A DNA stretch of 64,000 nucleotides from Neodontobutis hainanensis (GCA_024349245.1 JALDNG010000038.1:1302001-1366000), one strand, 5' to 3'; shown: positions 1-11,837, counted from the stretch's first letter. Notes: generated from the letters alone by a model not told the origin. Made by a program: numbers and translations.

Positions 1-952
1 AAGAAACATTTTACATAAGCACTTAGCAGTCCATATTGTATGTTCAAAATAAAACTGTGATCGCTTTTCTTCTTCTCTCCGACTCCCGCCCCCCAATTGA
101 ATCGCTCGCGCCTCCTCTGCTGTCCCGATGCCACTAAATCAGACAGAAATTCATAGATCACCAGAGACCTCGCAATAATTTATATGCAAATCGGATGCCA
201 TCTATTAGCCTTTTACAGAATCAGTTTAGATTATGGGAGAAAACAGAGCAGTGTCCGCACCTGATCTTCTTTTAGTGAATGTGTGCGTTGTCACATAACG
301 CCATTTTAGGCACCAGCAGGATATCTTTGAAGAGATTTAGCCACACTTGTGATGTAACCCGATAGCGGCATGTCTAGCTCCCTGGGGCACGTTTGATGGA
401 TGTAACCTCGGATGTGTTGGAATGAAATTATAAAATAAACAGTTCAAGAGGCGGTACAGCTGAGCAAATACAGCAGCTTATGCATAATGTTTAGAAAGAA
501 TGTGATTAAGTGGCGCTAATTGATTTACAATGTATGGATTATAAATGTGAATGAGGTGTTATAGTCTGAAAGACAACCAAGTATGATTTTTTTTTTTTTT
601 TTTTACACAGGCAACAGAATTATATTAACATGACAAAACATTACAAGATCAAACGAAAGACTGGGATGATGAAAATGCGGCCAAGTGTATTAAATGTATG
701 TATTTTAATATATGTTTTTGACATATCAATGATGTTACTTTTGTTTTTGCATGGTAGGAATGATAAACTACTATAAAACTATAGCTGTCAACAATCCTTG
801 CAACACATGCAGCAGAAAATCAAGGAAAAGCCTGAAAAGGATTTATTCTTGGGTTTTAATTGAACTTTTAAACCCAAATTTAGCATTTGAATTAACTTGA
901 AACTTAATTAAAGATTTTCTCAAAACAACTTAAACTCATAGCAGCATTAGCT
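1..952. other. Intergenic sequence, no gene seen
   Basis: Unique-looking AT-rich DNA with a poly(T) tract near 588-604. Around 120-340 the sequence is less AT-rich and holds an octamer-like ATGCAAAT, the kind of unique sequence that sometimes proves to be conserved noncoding DNA, but nothing in the window itself proves constraint. No ORF here resembles a known protein. Confidence 0.5.
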
Positions 953-1112
953 AGGTCCTTTGACCGGCGGGTGGGCAGTTCGATCCCCGCTCGAAACATC
1001 CCAAAACATCATAACCTTACCCCACACACCTTCTCCCACACAGTTCATACTGTCGTTGTGTCCTTGGGCAAAACACTCAACCCAACTTGCCCCCAGTAGT
1101 GTCTATGGGAAA
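953..1112 (+). repeat. Fragment of tRNA-derived SINE, second family
   Basis: The stretch has a pol III B-box-like GGGCAGTTCGATCCCCGC near 972-989. It is followed by the phrase 'TGTCCTTGGGCAAAACACT' and a CCCACTTGCC-like body, which I know from a common teleost tRNA-related SINE. The full-length relative in this window is at 63,182-63,463. The A-box half is degraded and the 3' end is lost, so this is a relic. Confidence 0.55.
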
Positions 1113-3593
1113 AAAATATATAACAAATAAATTAGCTAGACATAATAATAAAGAAGCCACATGTTAGAGGTAAAAAAACTGTAGACATATTAATTAAATC
1201 TGCCACATGTTGACTGTAAGAACATTGGAGAAATATAGCTCGGGTGTCACCATTTGTCGCTGCAATCTTACAATTTGTTGAAATAAGCACTCACTTTTTG
1301 AGACAGTACAACTTTTGTGCCTTTCTATCTACATAAAATCTAGTCTAGATAAAATTTACAAATGCCAAGGATAAAAGAAGGTTTGAGATCACTGTTACAG
1401 TCACTCTCTTGTCTGTAACACTTTGGACAAGAACACAGTATTGTTTGTCTGTTCTGCATCTTATCCTGTAACTTTGCATTGGCTAACACTAGGCCCACAA
1501 AAAAACAAAAAAGGCTACTTTTATATTTACAAAATATAAAACTGTATCCATTAGTCTAAAAGCGTGTTCATGTTGGAATCTCCTAAAGCTCAAATGAGTC
1601 ACATCGAGACAAAAAAAAACAAAAAAACATTCAGCCGTGACTTTTAAAGTGGTCTGTCGTTTAATTACCGCACAGCTCTGCTGACCTCTCGTCGCCCACA
1701 GCTGTAAATCTGATGATGATGATGAGGGCCCATCAAATGGCAAGCACCTGGAGATCTGAGACTGACAATTAAACCAGCGATATGGCTGTAATGGTTGTGA
1801 GAACGTGGGGAGCACTAAAGCATGTACTCGAAAATTGAAATGTGTCTCACTGATGACCACCTCTCACACAACCTCGTATGAATTCACTTCCTCCGGATTT
1901 AAGAAAGTCAAATGTGTGAGCTGTATTTTAAACACAAATGTATGGAACTACATATATTGTAAGATTTAAGTGTATTGTTCCTGTAGTTATTGTAAAAGTT
2001 TCAAAAAAAAAAAATTACAGTTTTTATTATAACAGAACTCAAGAAGCTGTACAGTACCCAAAAGATCAAAAACTATATTTTTTTGGAGCCATTATCAAAG
2101 TTAAGAAACATAGGAATGCTGAAACGAACACATTTCCTGCAGGATTTTCAGATGAGCGCATGATGCCTTAGTGAGCCAATCCAACTATGCAGGTTTTATT
2201 AGGCTATTATTCTTAAATGTCAATATATATATACACCTTATTATTTTACGTATTCGCCATTTGCAAAGAAAAGAGGACTATTTACTCAAACGTAAAATCC
2301 CATGAAACTAAAATCCTGTGAAACTTTGGAGTTGACTGTGCTGCATCTTTTTTCCTGCTTGAAATTGGACTTCCTCCCAGTGCAGTTCTTCAGCGTCTCT
2401 GGAGTCCATGCCAAGACTCGAGGAAAAAGAAATTCTGTACTTTCCATTAGTTCGAAATCCCAAATGGCATTATCACTGGCAGGTAAGTTTAGAAACTATT
2501 TACAGCCTCTCTCTATGACAGAAATGCTAACATGCGTCTGTAAACAGTGTTGAAAACATTTAAGGTTAATGCACCCAACTCTAACATCTAGGTCAAAATG
2601 CAAAGGCACAAAAATTGACATTGCCTCAAAAAAGTAATGTTGAATTTTTGTAAATGGGGCGACACTCTTAAAGTCTCAAAAAACAGCATGGACGGAGGTG
2701 GCTTTACCCCCATTGCTTATGTATGAGCTCCCATTTCAGAAAACTAAAACCGGGAGAAGAGTATATAAATGAAGTGTGCGGCATTATTTACAAGAAGTTG
2801 CCACTTGCAAAATGAGGGCCATAATTTAACACTTGGTGCTTTCTCTTAAACCAGTAACCAGTTAGAGCAGCGGAAAACAGATTACACGGCACAGTGCACT
2901 GGTTACTTAAGATTGTTTAGTGTTGCAATCCAGGTATAATTTTTGTCCAACAATGTAATTGTGATTAAAGCAGTAAGTCTGCCAATGATTTTGACTTTTG
3001 ACTATTTTTGTGCCCCTACCCAGTCAAAAAGTGCCCGATTCTTAAGACTACCAAAAAATAATGTTATGAATACTGCTAAAACGCCTATGCTGCTCTAAAA
3101 TAAGGCACTCCCTGCCCCTCTCTGTAAATTCACAAAAGAGTAAATTTGATCTGAATGTGCTGTTGCTGTTAAACCTTATCGACAGCTAAAGAAAAAGTCA
3201 GGTGTAACCCATAAGCTGCCTAATAGCAGAGGCAATCCAATAATGACTTGTAAACACATTAGAGCCCACATATAATTTTGTTCTCTAATGGATACAGACA
3301 GATTGAATGAGGATGGATACATGTGTCTACTCAGAGTGACTGGGAGTGATGGATGACTGTCATTTTTCTTCCTCGTGGGGGTTGTTTACCTGTGGGTCAA
3401 ACCATTACTGTTTGTAGACAGTGTTGAGTCTAGGGCTTTTTTATTTGGAGAAGCATAAAAAAATAGTAATAGAGCCATTTTTAGCACATGAGAAAGAGCT
3501 TTGTTATCTGTTAAACTGAATCCAGACCAGATTAAAGCAACAACCACATTATGACGCCTATCTATAGGATCTACATATTGCAAACCTATTCTT
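1113..3593. other. Intergenic sequence, no gene seen
   Basis: About 2.5 kb of AT-rich DNA. Short ORFs at 1,489-1,860 (-), 1,938-2,171 (+) and 2,302-2,553 (+) show no recognisable domain, codon pattern or splice context, and I do not regard them as genes. No repeat family is recognised with confidence. Confidence 0.5.
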
Positions 3594-3785
3594 TGTTGCC
3601 GCTGGCTCTCTTCCTTTCCGGGGCTAAGCCAATCAAGATCTTAAATTGGGAGAACCCTCGCCCACAGCCAGATATTTTTTTTTAGTGTTTTGTTTTTTAG
3701 TGTTTAGTTGAATAAATATGGCTTGTATTAACCATTAAAACCATGTGGTCTCCCTCTTGTCTGAACCTGGAGCCAGTAAGTGACA
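3594..3785 (+). repeat. Possible solo LTR or LTR-like fragment
   Basis: This ~190-bp segment begins TGTTG and ends TGACA. It contains an AATAAA in 'GAATAAATATGGC' about 75 bp before its end and is more GC-rich than its flanks, as a short retroviral-type LTR would be. I find no convincing target-site duplication and no second copy in the window, so the LTR reading is tentative; another dispersed repeat is possible. Confidence 0.25.
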
Positions 3786-3992
3786 ACCAACATTAAGGTA
3801 AAAATGCACATAAACATTAGACATAGAAATACATTACAAATGCATATTAGGTAATTAACATTAACACACTGTGTAGGGACTATACAGAAACATATGAAGA
3901 AGTGTTCTTGCTAGATCTGATTATGATAAACAACACAACAGCTACAAACTTGAACTGAAGCCCATCAGTAAAATAAAAACACATGACTTGTA

Positions 3993-4300
3993 TTAATCCT
4001 CAAGGGAAAAAAACAGTTTTGTTTACTGTAACATGTATTACTATAATTAAAGCTGTTTTCTTTTAATGCCTTATTACAAATTAGAAATAATCCTTGACCT
4101 AAAAATTGACCTTTGATTTTTTAATTGTTTTAGATTGTTTTTTTTTTTTTTTTAAAAAAAGTTAAATCCTCTTAAAAAATAAAATTTTCTGCCAACTTGG
4201 TATATCATTCAGAAACTTTCTTCTATTATAATAAAATGAGGTAAATTAAGTTGAATCAACATGTTTTGCCCTGAATCCAGTGGATGGTAGAGCCCGGTTT
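3993..4300 (+). repeat. Repeated block, copy 1, upstream of the kinase gene
   Basis: This segment matches 12,143-12,470 in the same orientation. Shared runs include 'TTAATCCTCAAGGGAAAA', 'GTTTACTGTAACATGTATTA', 'GTTAAATCCTCTTAAAAAAT' and 'TTCTGCCAACTTGGTAT'. Copy 1 has a poly(T) tract near 4,139-4,154 where copy 2 has ~40 extra unrelated bases. By eye the aligned parts are clearly homologous but diverged. The block ends ~310 bp before the kinase ATG. Its nature is unknown: segmental duplication, MITE, or a 5' flank carried with a dispersed kinase family. Confidence 0.85.
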
Positions 4301-4350
4301 GTCTTACTGAGAAAATGGAATCATTGTTTGCCATTGGCACCATGGAACCT

Positions 4351-4388
4351 TCTGATTGGCTACTCAGTAACCAATCAGATGTTCTTTA
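4351..4388 (+). promoter_or_regulatory. Candidate kinase promoter: inverted CCAAT boxes plus TATA-like site
   Basis: CTGATTGG (4,352-4,359) and its exact complement CCAATCAG (4,371-4,378) form a perfect 8-bp inverted repeat with an 11-bp spacer. Each arm is an NF-Y-type CCAAT box. A TTATAG follows at about 4,385, some 220 bp upstream of the kinase start codon. That arrangement suits a pol II promoter, but no transcription start can be assigned from sequence alone. Confidence 0.35.
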
Positions 4389-4610
4389 TAGTCACCACAG
4401 CAACCTAGCCCTAATGTGCGCTGATGAGGTCACATAGGCCTCAAAGTGGTTCATTCTTAACACAGCAAATGAGAGGTCCACAACTGTCTGTTGAGCTGAA
4501 AGAAATTTCTTGATTTGAATGTAATGAAAACTCAAATGTACATGCCGCTTACTGAGAAGACATCTGAGCTGTAAGGACATTTCCATTTTTCGACACCAAG
4601 TGGCAATAGG

Positions 4611-6167
4611 ATGACCACAGTAATGGCACCATCAACAAATTTTCAGCAAAAGGACATCGAGTTCAAAACAAATGAAATTATAGCTGGTGATTTTGGAGTG
4701 TACCAGATAGTGAAGCAATCTGGTGAAGGGATCTATGGAAGAGTAGTCAGGTGTGTGGACAAACTAACAAACAATATTGTGGCAATCAAGATTTCACATC
4801 ACAGATTATCTCGAGCTACAAAACATGAGGCATTTGTTCTACAACAGCTCAGTAGTCTAAACAAAAAGCATGTGGTCAGGTTTATCAAGTCTTTTAAGTA
4901 CAAAGACCATTATTGTCTGGTTTTGGAATCTCTGGACAGAAGCTTGTACGATTTCATCAGTGAAAGAAAATACAAACCACTTCCATTGTTTCAGATACGA
5001 AACATTGCAGAGCAGATGCTAAAAGCTTTGAAAGGCATATCAAAATTAGGTTATATTCATGCAGATCTCAAGCCAGATAATATTATGCTGGTCAATCAAG
5101 AGTTGTTCCCTTTCTGGGTTAAACTGATTGATTTGGGTGTTTCTAAAAATGTTTCCAGTCTTATTCCTGGCGTCATTACTCAGGGTCTTGGTTATCGAGC
5201 CCCTGAGGTAATGTTGGGCACAAAAATGGGTTACCCCATAGATATGTGGAGTCTTGGTTGTGTACTGGCCTTCCTATACCTAGGCCAGAATCTGTATCCT
5301 ACACAATCTGAATATGAATATATGAGAATCATTACACAGATGCAAGGCCTGCCAGAAGATTGCCTCCTCCAAGAAGGCCTGTTCAGTTCAAATTTTTTCA
5401 AAAAAGACCCGGATGGAGTGTGGAAGCTGCACACACGGGAAGAATATAGATATATCACAGGGGAAAAATCCAAGGAATGCTCAAACTACTCCAGAGACTA
5501 CACCTGTCTAGAAGATATGAAGATGAACCATCCAAAGCCTGAAAACAAAGTAGAGGAGGCAGAAACTGAAGATTTTTTTCACCTCCTGAATCAAATGCTG
5601 CAATTAAATCCAGAAAAAAGGATTACACCGGCTCAAGCTCTAAAACATCCATTTATTACTCGGATGCCATTTCCCGTACCATCAATCAAGCGCTCCATCA
5701 GATCATTGTTCATGTCAAGTCTTTTCTCTGATGCTGATGAATCATCAAGCAGCTCAGATTCATCGTTCTATGAGCCGGAGATTGGAACCGAACCATTGCA
5801 AGCCAAAGACAGAGTACCAACTGGTCTTCCTCTGAAGATTAGAAAAACTCTATCAAAAGCCAATCTAACGTTTCAAAATGCTCTTGTTGGCAAACCAGTA
5901 AAAGTTATACAATTAATTAAGATGAAAAATGGTAAGGCTACAGAAGAGCCTTTGAAATCATTTGAAGCCACAAAGGATCACACAAGCATTTTCCTAGCCA
6001 GCGGTAAATCCTCAGGACCAACACCACCAGCTTTTGGAAATGTTAAAGATACTACTTCTAGCAAGGAGAACCCAGTCCCCAAATCAAGACTGAAAAAGAT
6101 TGGACATTTTTTCCGGCATCTTTTCAGATGTTGTAAATGCAGCAGTGTTTCGGTAGTCGATGATTAA
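4611..6167 (+). CDS. HIPK-like (DYRK/HIPK group) protein kinase, single exon
   Basis: This is an intact 518-codon ORF. The kinase domain spans residues ~31-349: glycine loop GEGIYG (38-43), VAIK lysine K60, likely helix-C E73, catalytic loop HADLKPDN (150-157), DLG (174-176), YRAPE (195-199), and DMWSLGCV (211-218). HAD instead of HRD, 'LYDFI', 'IDMWSLGC' and a C-lobe 'GLPEDCLL' with 'KSKE' are HIPK hallmarks known from the family. There is no homeobox-interaction, PEST or HIPK C-terminal region. Instead there is a Ser/Asp-rich stretch (~373-390) and a basic, Cys-bearing end (CCKC at 507-510). DFG is changed to DLG, and the HIPK activation-loop tyrosine position (RYYRAPE) reads GLGYRAPE. The start ATG has A at -3 and an in-frame stop 13 codons upstream. 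The absence of introns suggests a retrocopy or a fish-specific intronless kinase lineage. It would phosphorylate Ser/Thr targets if active, but activity is uncertain. Confidence 0.88.
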   Translation: MTTVMAPSTNFQQKDIEFKTNEIIAGDFGVYQIVKQSGEGIYGRVVRCVDKLTNNIVAIKISHHRLSRATKHEAFVLQQLSSLNKKHVVRFIKSFKYKDHYCLVLESLDRSLYDFISERKYKPLPLFQIRNIAEQMLKALKGISKLGYIHADLKPDNIMLVNQELFPFWVKLIDLGVSKNVSSLIPGVITQGLGYRAPEVMLGTKMGYPIDMWSLGCVLAFLYLGQNLYPTQSEYEYMRIITQMQGLPEDCLLQEGLFSSNFFKKDPDGVWKLHTREEYRYITGEKSKECSNYSRDYTCLEDMKMNHPKPENKVEEAETEDFFHLLNQMLQLNPEKRITPAQALKHPFITRMPFPVPSIKRSIRSLFMSSLFSDADESSSSSDSSFYEPEIGTEPLQAKDRVPTGLPLKIRKTLSKANLTFQNALVGKPVKVIQLIKMKNGKATEEPLKSFEATKDHTSIFLASGKSSGPTPPAFGNVKDTTSSKENPVPKSRLKKIGHFFRHLFRCCKCSSVSVVDD

Positions 6168-7138
6168 CTTAAAGCTCTGAGCCTCAATCTTTGTACTAAC
6201 AATCTCGTCAGGAGTAACCATCCATACAGGCAAAGACAAAATTTTTTCTTACCACTGTATAATTGTCTCAGTGTGGACTCTAGTTTCTTGTTGCCTCCAA
6301 AGGGTCTCAAGACCTATGTAAAGACTATTAATGTGTGGATGTTACCTACTAACAGGATTGGGTTATGCACTAGACTGGCCAAACGAGAAGGACACCTTTC
6401 TGTTTTAATGGACAATGACATCATCACAAGCATCGAAATCTACTTCCCGGCAAGCTCGACAAAGTGACACAGAGAAGATATAGTCTTCCATCTGATTTAT
6501 CAAGTGATGGACACTTTTACTGAAATATTACTGGAAATTCCCCAAACAAAGACAAGATTTTTTAAAAGAAACCTTAGTAGATTCAAAATGCTAGAGATTC
6601 TTATGCTCTAAACATATTTTATTCAGTACTGTAACAGTATTTCTGACATACCATCATGTGCCTCATTGATGAAGTTAAGTAAGGGTTAAGTAGTTTTAGT
6701 AGTAGTAACAACCCTGAAGAGTTTAAACATTATTAAAGTGTAATTCAAATTTGCATACAGTGTGTATTGTGTTTAAACCACTCCAACACAAATATGTAAC
6801 AGTTCAGTCAGCAAAAAGATCAGATTTTCATGTTGTTTTTTTGGCTTTTGTGCAGCCGCAATTTCCCTACTTAATGAACTGCATACTGCCGTAATATGTT
6901 CATGGAAAAACATGAAATTTTCTTGAAATAAACAATACTCTTCACCTCCATAATCTTACTAAAATGCAAATGCATGGCAAATGGTGGGAGATTGTTAAAT
7001 TCAATATTTTTTGGGTTATTGCAGATAAAACTGGATCTGCCCAGCGACATTTCCATCCAAGGGTACTTCTTCTGGTGAATTAATATGATAAATTAGTGAA
7101 ACTAGTTAATAGAACATCTTTTCTGCAATCCCTCACAT
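6168..7138 (+). other. 3' flank of kinase gene with candidate poly(A) signals
   Basis: No coding sequence is seen. An ATTAAA at 6,732-6,737 and an AATAAA at 6,927-6,932 are candidate polyadenylation signals for the kinase transcript, giving a 3' UTR of roughly 0.6-0.8 kb. The ORF at 6,273-6,467 has no recognisable features. The segment ends at the 3' tail of the minus-strand LINE. Confidence 0.4.
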
Positions 7139-10100
7139 GACAAGACAAGACAAGACATTTATTTTTGTATAGCCCAATATCACAACAACAGCCGCCTCAA
7201 AGGGCTTAACAGACTGCACTAGACAACATCCCCTGTCCTTAGACCCTCCATCAGGGTGAGGAAAAACTCCAAAAAAACCCAGCCGGGAAAAAAGAGAAAC
7301 CTCAGGGAGAACCACAGAAGGAGGGATCCACTCCCAGGCCGTGCAAGAATGTGTCCAGGACAGTTGAAAAAAAATACATAAAAACAAAACATATTCACAA
7401 AAAACATTTATGTTGACAGCGTCCAGTGTCCACTCTGTCTATGTGTGTAAGGTGGATGGGACCTCAGCCATTATCAAGGTAGATGAAAGATGAGCTGTGG
7501 GTCCTCACACTGGAGCAGAGTCGGGGGGGGTAGTACACATCACCCAGCAGATCAGAGGTTTGCGTCCACCCTAGGAGGAGGTAGAAAGGAGAAAAACAAA
7601 AGTGCTAAATACTACTGAAAAAAGGCAGATGTAATAATAATATCAGCGGTTGAGTGTGTGCCTACAGCTACAACCAGTGTAAACCTAACCCTATGATCAT
7701 CAGTCTCCATACGTTTGGTGAAATAAGTATGTTTTGAGTTTGCTTTTGAAAATCTCAACAGAGTCAGATCGCCGCACTTCCACCGGGAGCCCATTCCACA
7801 AAAATGGGGCTCTATAAGAAAAGGCTCTGTAGCCAGCAGACTTCTTCTTTATTCGAGGAAGTTGAAGGAGGCCAGCGTCCTGAGAGCGAAGGGTACGAGC
7901 TGGAGTATACCAGGTGATAAGGTCAGATAGGTAAGAGGGCGCGCGTCCACAAAGGATTTTATAGGTTAACAAGAGAACTTTGAAACCAGCTCTAACATGA
8001 ATAGGAAGCCAGTGTAATGAAGCCAGGACCGGAGTAATGTGATCAAACTTCCTGGTCTTTGTTAAAAGTCTGGCGGCTGTATTTTGGACCATTTGTAGAC
8101 TGTGAGTACTTTTCTTCGGCAGTCCAGAGAATAACGCATTACAGTAGTCCAGCCTGGATGTGACAAATGCATGAACGAGAATTTCAGCATCAGCTAAAGA
8201 GAGGCAGGAGCGAATTTTTGAGATATTCCGCAAGTGAAAAAAGCCCAATTTAGTGACCTCACTAATGTGCTGCTGCAGAGATAGTGTGGGGTCAAAAATG
8301 ACACTCCTTGCAGTTTTGCCGTGCTCCAACACACAGTTGTTGATTGAGACAGTAAGATTGTTGAACTTGTGCCGATGACTGGCAGGACCAATTAACAAGA
8401 GCTCTGTTTTATCCGAGTTCAAATGGAGGAAGTTTTGAGACATCCATGTTTTAATTGAAACGAGGCAGGCCTCTAGACGTCAGTAGTATTATTTGCTTTT
8501 ATTGGTAGATACAGCTGTGTATCATCGGCATAACAGTGGAAGTTCACTCCATAACTTCTGATGATTTGTCCCAATGGTGTAACATATAGTGAAAAAAGTA
8601 TGGGACCGAGCACAGACCCTTGTGGCACACCGAACTTCACTGGTGCCATGGAGGAGAAGGATTTATTAAAAGAGACAAAATGAGACCTATCACACAGATA
8701 GGATTCTAACCAAGAAAGAGCAGAGCCAGAGATGCCAAAAACATCTTTAAGTCTGTTGATTAGCACTGCATGATCAATCGTATCAAATGCAGCACTGAGA
8801 TCCAGCAATAATAGTAGAGCCGATGAGTCCTCGTCCATCTGAAGGAGAAGATCATTTGTTACTTTAACTAAAGCTGTTTCAGTGGAATAAGAGGCCCTAA
8901 ATGCAGACTGAAACGGCTCGAGGAGGTCATTTTCTGATAGATATAGGGTAAGTTGTTTTAGCACAACTTTTTCGAGGACTTTAGATAGAAAAGGTAAATT
9001 GGAGACAGGACGGAAATTATTTAGGCATCCAGGATCCAGAGTAGGTTTTTTGAGCAGGGGTTTGACCACAGCCTGTTTGAAAAGGGAAGGAACGGTGCCA
9101 GTAGACAGGGACAAGTTTATAATATTTAATATAATTTGCCCCACATAGGGCCACAGTTCTTTAAGCTCTTTTGCTGGCAAGCACATAGTTGCTTTACGTG
9201 AAGAAACCACCTTTGTCAGCTCATCGAGGGAAACAGAATCTAAGACTGAGAGACGAGAGGTCGGTGGATCCAAGTGAATGGGACCCAGAGCCAAAGAAGA
9301 CAAAAACAAAATATTATCCCTGATATCTTCAATTTTATGATTAAAGAAATCTAAAAAGTCTTGTGCACTAAAGAGAGAGGAGTCTTCAGTTGTTTTTGGT
9401 TGGATAAGTTTAGCAACTGTTCCAAAGAGAAACCTGGGGTTATGCTGGTTTTCTCTTATAAGAGATGAAAAATAGGTAGTCTTTGCAGTGCTGAGGGCGT
9501 GCTTATAGGTGTTTACACACAAACACCACTTTTGATAATTTAGATTTGTTTTTGACTTGCGCCATTTGCGTTCAAAACTCCTGCAGGCCTGTTTCAAAGC
9601 CCGCGTTTCCTCATTATACCATGGCGTAGGTCGTCTGGTTGGTCTGGGCTTTGTCCTGAGGGGTGCCACTGAGTCGGTGATGGCTGAGAGGGTAGCATGG
9701 ACTTCCTCTGTGTAGGCCTCTACTGAGTTTCCAGTTGGAGTTAAATTAGGAAGAACATCTGTCAGCCGTGTGGCAATCATTTCCATTGCAGCTGCGCTAA
9801 AAATCCGTGTAGACACTACGCATGTGTCTGAATTTGCGGGAAATGTGTAACTTATCTCGAACTCTACCAGTGAGTGATCTGAGACAGCAGATGAAAGAGA
9901 GGAGACAAAGAGATTGGAGACATCTAATACCCGAGCCAAAACAAGATCAAGATAGTTTCCACTAATGTGTGTGGGCTCATGAACAAACTGGTTGAAAGAC
10001 ATGGTCGCAAGCAGTGATTGAAATGCTCTGGCCAGAGGATCACACTCCTTATTTAGATGAATATTAAAGTCTCCAACTAGAAGGATGTTATCAGCGTGGG

Positions 10101-10660
10101 TTATTAAGTCCGAGAGGAAAACTCCAAACTCATCCAAGAAAGAAGAGTAGGGACCCGGAGGGCGATAGATTACAGCTAAATAAAATGGCTTCCTTCTGTT
10201 TATTTGAGAAGAAATATGTTTAATGAGTAACACTTCGAAAGAGTTAAATTTCGGCTGTGATGATGTACCTGTAAAGCAAAATGCAGCTTTATAAATGGCT
10301 GCAACACCACCACCCAGTTTCGACGTGCGACCTACCTGTGCATACGCATATTCAGGGGGAGAGGCTTCATTTAGTGGCAGAAAAACATTGGGCCTAAGCC
10401 ACGTTTCACAAAGACAAAGTAAATCCAAGCTATGAGAAGCAATAAGATCATTAATTAGGAGTGCTTTGGAGGATAGAGACCGCACATTCAGGAGACCGAT
10501 CTTCAGTCTTGATGTAGAGCAGACATTTGAAGGCTGGTCCAGTGGCGAGATAGCAACAGGAAAAAGTTGTCGAGCTCTAACAGTTCTGCTTGGTTTAAAA
10601 GATTGCCTCTGAGTTATAATAACATGAGGACAGGATGCACATCTGGCCTACTCCCAGTCT
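7139..10660 (-). mobile_element. LINE-A: CR1/L2-group non-LTR retrotransposon, 5' truncated
   Basis: On the minus strand this is an apurinic-endonuclease plus reverse-transcriptase ORF followed by a ~560-bp 3' UTR. It ends in a short tandem tail (GACAA units at 7,139-7,157 on the plus strand, TTGTC units on the element strand), as CR1/L2/Rex1-type elements do. The UTR contains 'GGAAAAACTCC', a phrase common in teleost LINE 3' UTRs. The ORF is open at its 5' side to a TAG at 10,648-10,650 without an ATG at the expected start, so the copy is probably 5' truncated, as is usual for target-primed integration. The exact 5' edge is uncertain by tens of bases. Confidence 0.9.
7700..10647 (-). pseudogene. 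LINE-A ORF2-type endonuclease/reverse transcriptase, one frameshift
   Basis: The long part (10,647 to 8,473) encodes an exonuclease-endonuclease-phosphatase domain with ETWL, GDFNIHL and SDHSLVEF motifs. An RT domain follows with FRPVSNLPFL, LLDLSAAFDTIDH, GVPQGSVLGPILF and the catalytic YADD. At about 8,481-8,483 the frame breaks: the sequence reads into TAG, while the next frame continues as LEACLVSIKTWMSQNFL and on to a normal C-terminal domain ending at 7,700 (FLWNGLP, KLKTYLF). One missing base (modulo three) explains this. There is otherwise hardly any decay, so the insertion is fairly young. No ATG is found before the NVRSL motif, consistent with 5' truncation. The copy cannot make full-length protein without a frame change. 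Confidence 0.9.
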
Positions 10661-11837
10661 GTGAAGCTAAACTCATGGGATTACAGTCAAGGTTCAGTGG
10701 CAGCTAATCAGAAACAACTAACATACACTTGTAATATCCCAGTGTGCTTGTTAAACCAGTATGTGGAAGTGCCACTGCATAAGGATAAAGCATTGGAACA
10801 ATTATTTTTAGTGTTTAAGAAAATATGTAGCTTATGTTTAGATGCAGATTGCTCATGCAGTAATAAAAAAGTCTCCAAAGTATTATGTGTATATGAGATG
10901 TGTATATACAAAAAACACAACTTTTACAGAAACAAGTAAATGTATAGGTAGTGGATAATTATTAATTCACTCTAAAGGGGGCTTCTTTGAAACTTATAAT
11001 TACTAAATGAAGTATTCTGAATGACACCAACAGTGAAATAAACAATGATAAGCTAAAATTATACTGTGAGGTTACGTTTATGTTGTCTCAAAATAATGCA
11101 GGACCAATTTATTACAGTAATAGTAATAACCTACGTTGGTGCAAAGACTCGTCCAAATAACAACAGTTATTGTACAGTATTCTCTCTGATATGAGTTCAC
11201 TAACTTTAGTTGTTCTCCTCCTGAGACTTATAAACACTGAGCCTCGGTGAAAGCTACGTGAGTTGATGTAGCGTTAGTTCCTCAGCTAACGTTAGCCACT
11301 TTTAACAAAGGTAACAGACAGTAGATAATATATACAAAGTTACAACTGCCATACTGCGTTGAACAACGCTTTATAAAACATGCCGTTTGTCAGTCTGGTG
11401 CTTTATTATCTTCCATGTCTCAAGAATTTTCTTTACTGCTGTGTCAACACAGTAACATTAAATATAGTTTCCCGTCAAAGTTTGTCCAGCAATACACTTC
11501 TACAGAAGTTTACCTTTTCTTACCTTTGTAAACATGATGCAAGTAAATGTCCAAGTTTTTCAGGGCGACAGACTGAAAGATAATGCTCAAGTGACTCAGT
11601 CATGCACGTACACGCGGCAGTCTGAACCATTGATTGTAATATAGTGGATATAATCCGCCCATTGGTCCCCCATTTACTGATATTGTCGTTACAACTCGGC
11701 AATAAAATGGTCGTTACATCCGGGCTTTTACTCCATAGTAAAATAATAGTTTTTAGATAGCATAAACGGACGTAATAATCAAAAATTTACTCCCCCCCCC
11801 CCCTCCCCCCTAGAGTTGTCACAAAGTAAAAACTTAG
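10661..11837. other. Intergenic sequence, no gene seen
   Basis: The first part is AT-rich. Around 11,220-11,300 lies a palindromic 'GCTAACGTTAGC' stretch of a type common in fish intergenic DNA, and near 11,790-11,811 a C-rich homopolymer tract. Short ORFs in both strands at 10,661-10,939 overlap each other and resemble nothing known. Confidence 0.45.

Noticed and set aside
10661..10939. 92-codon ORF next to LINE-A, with an opposite-strand ORF
   Set aside because: Low-complexity AT-rich composition, opposite-strand shadow, no domain.
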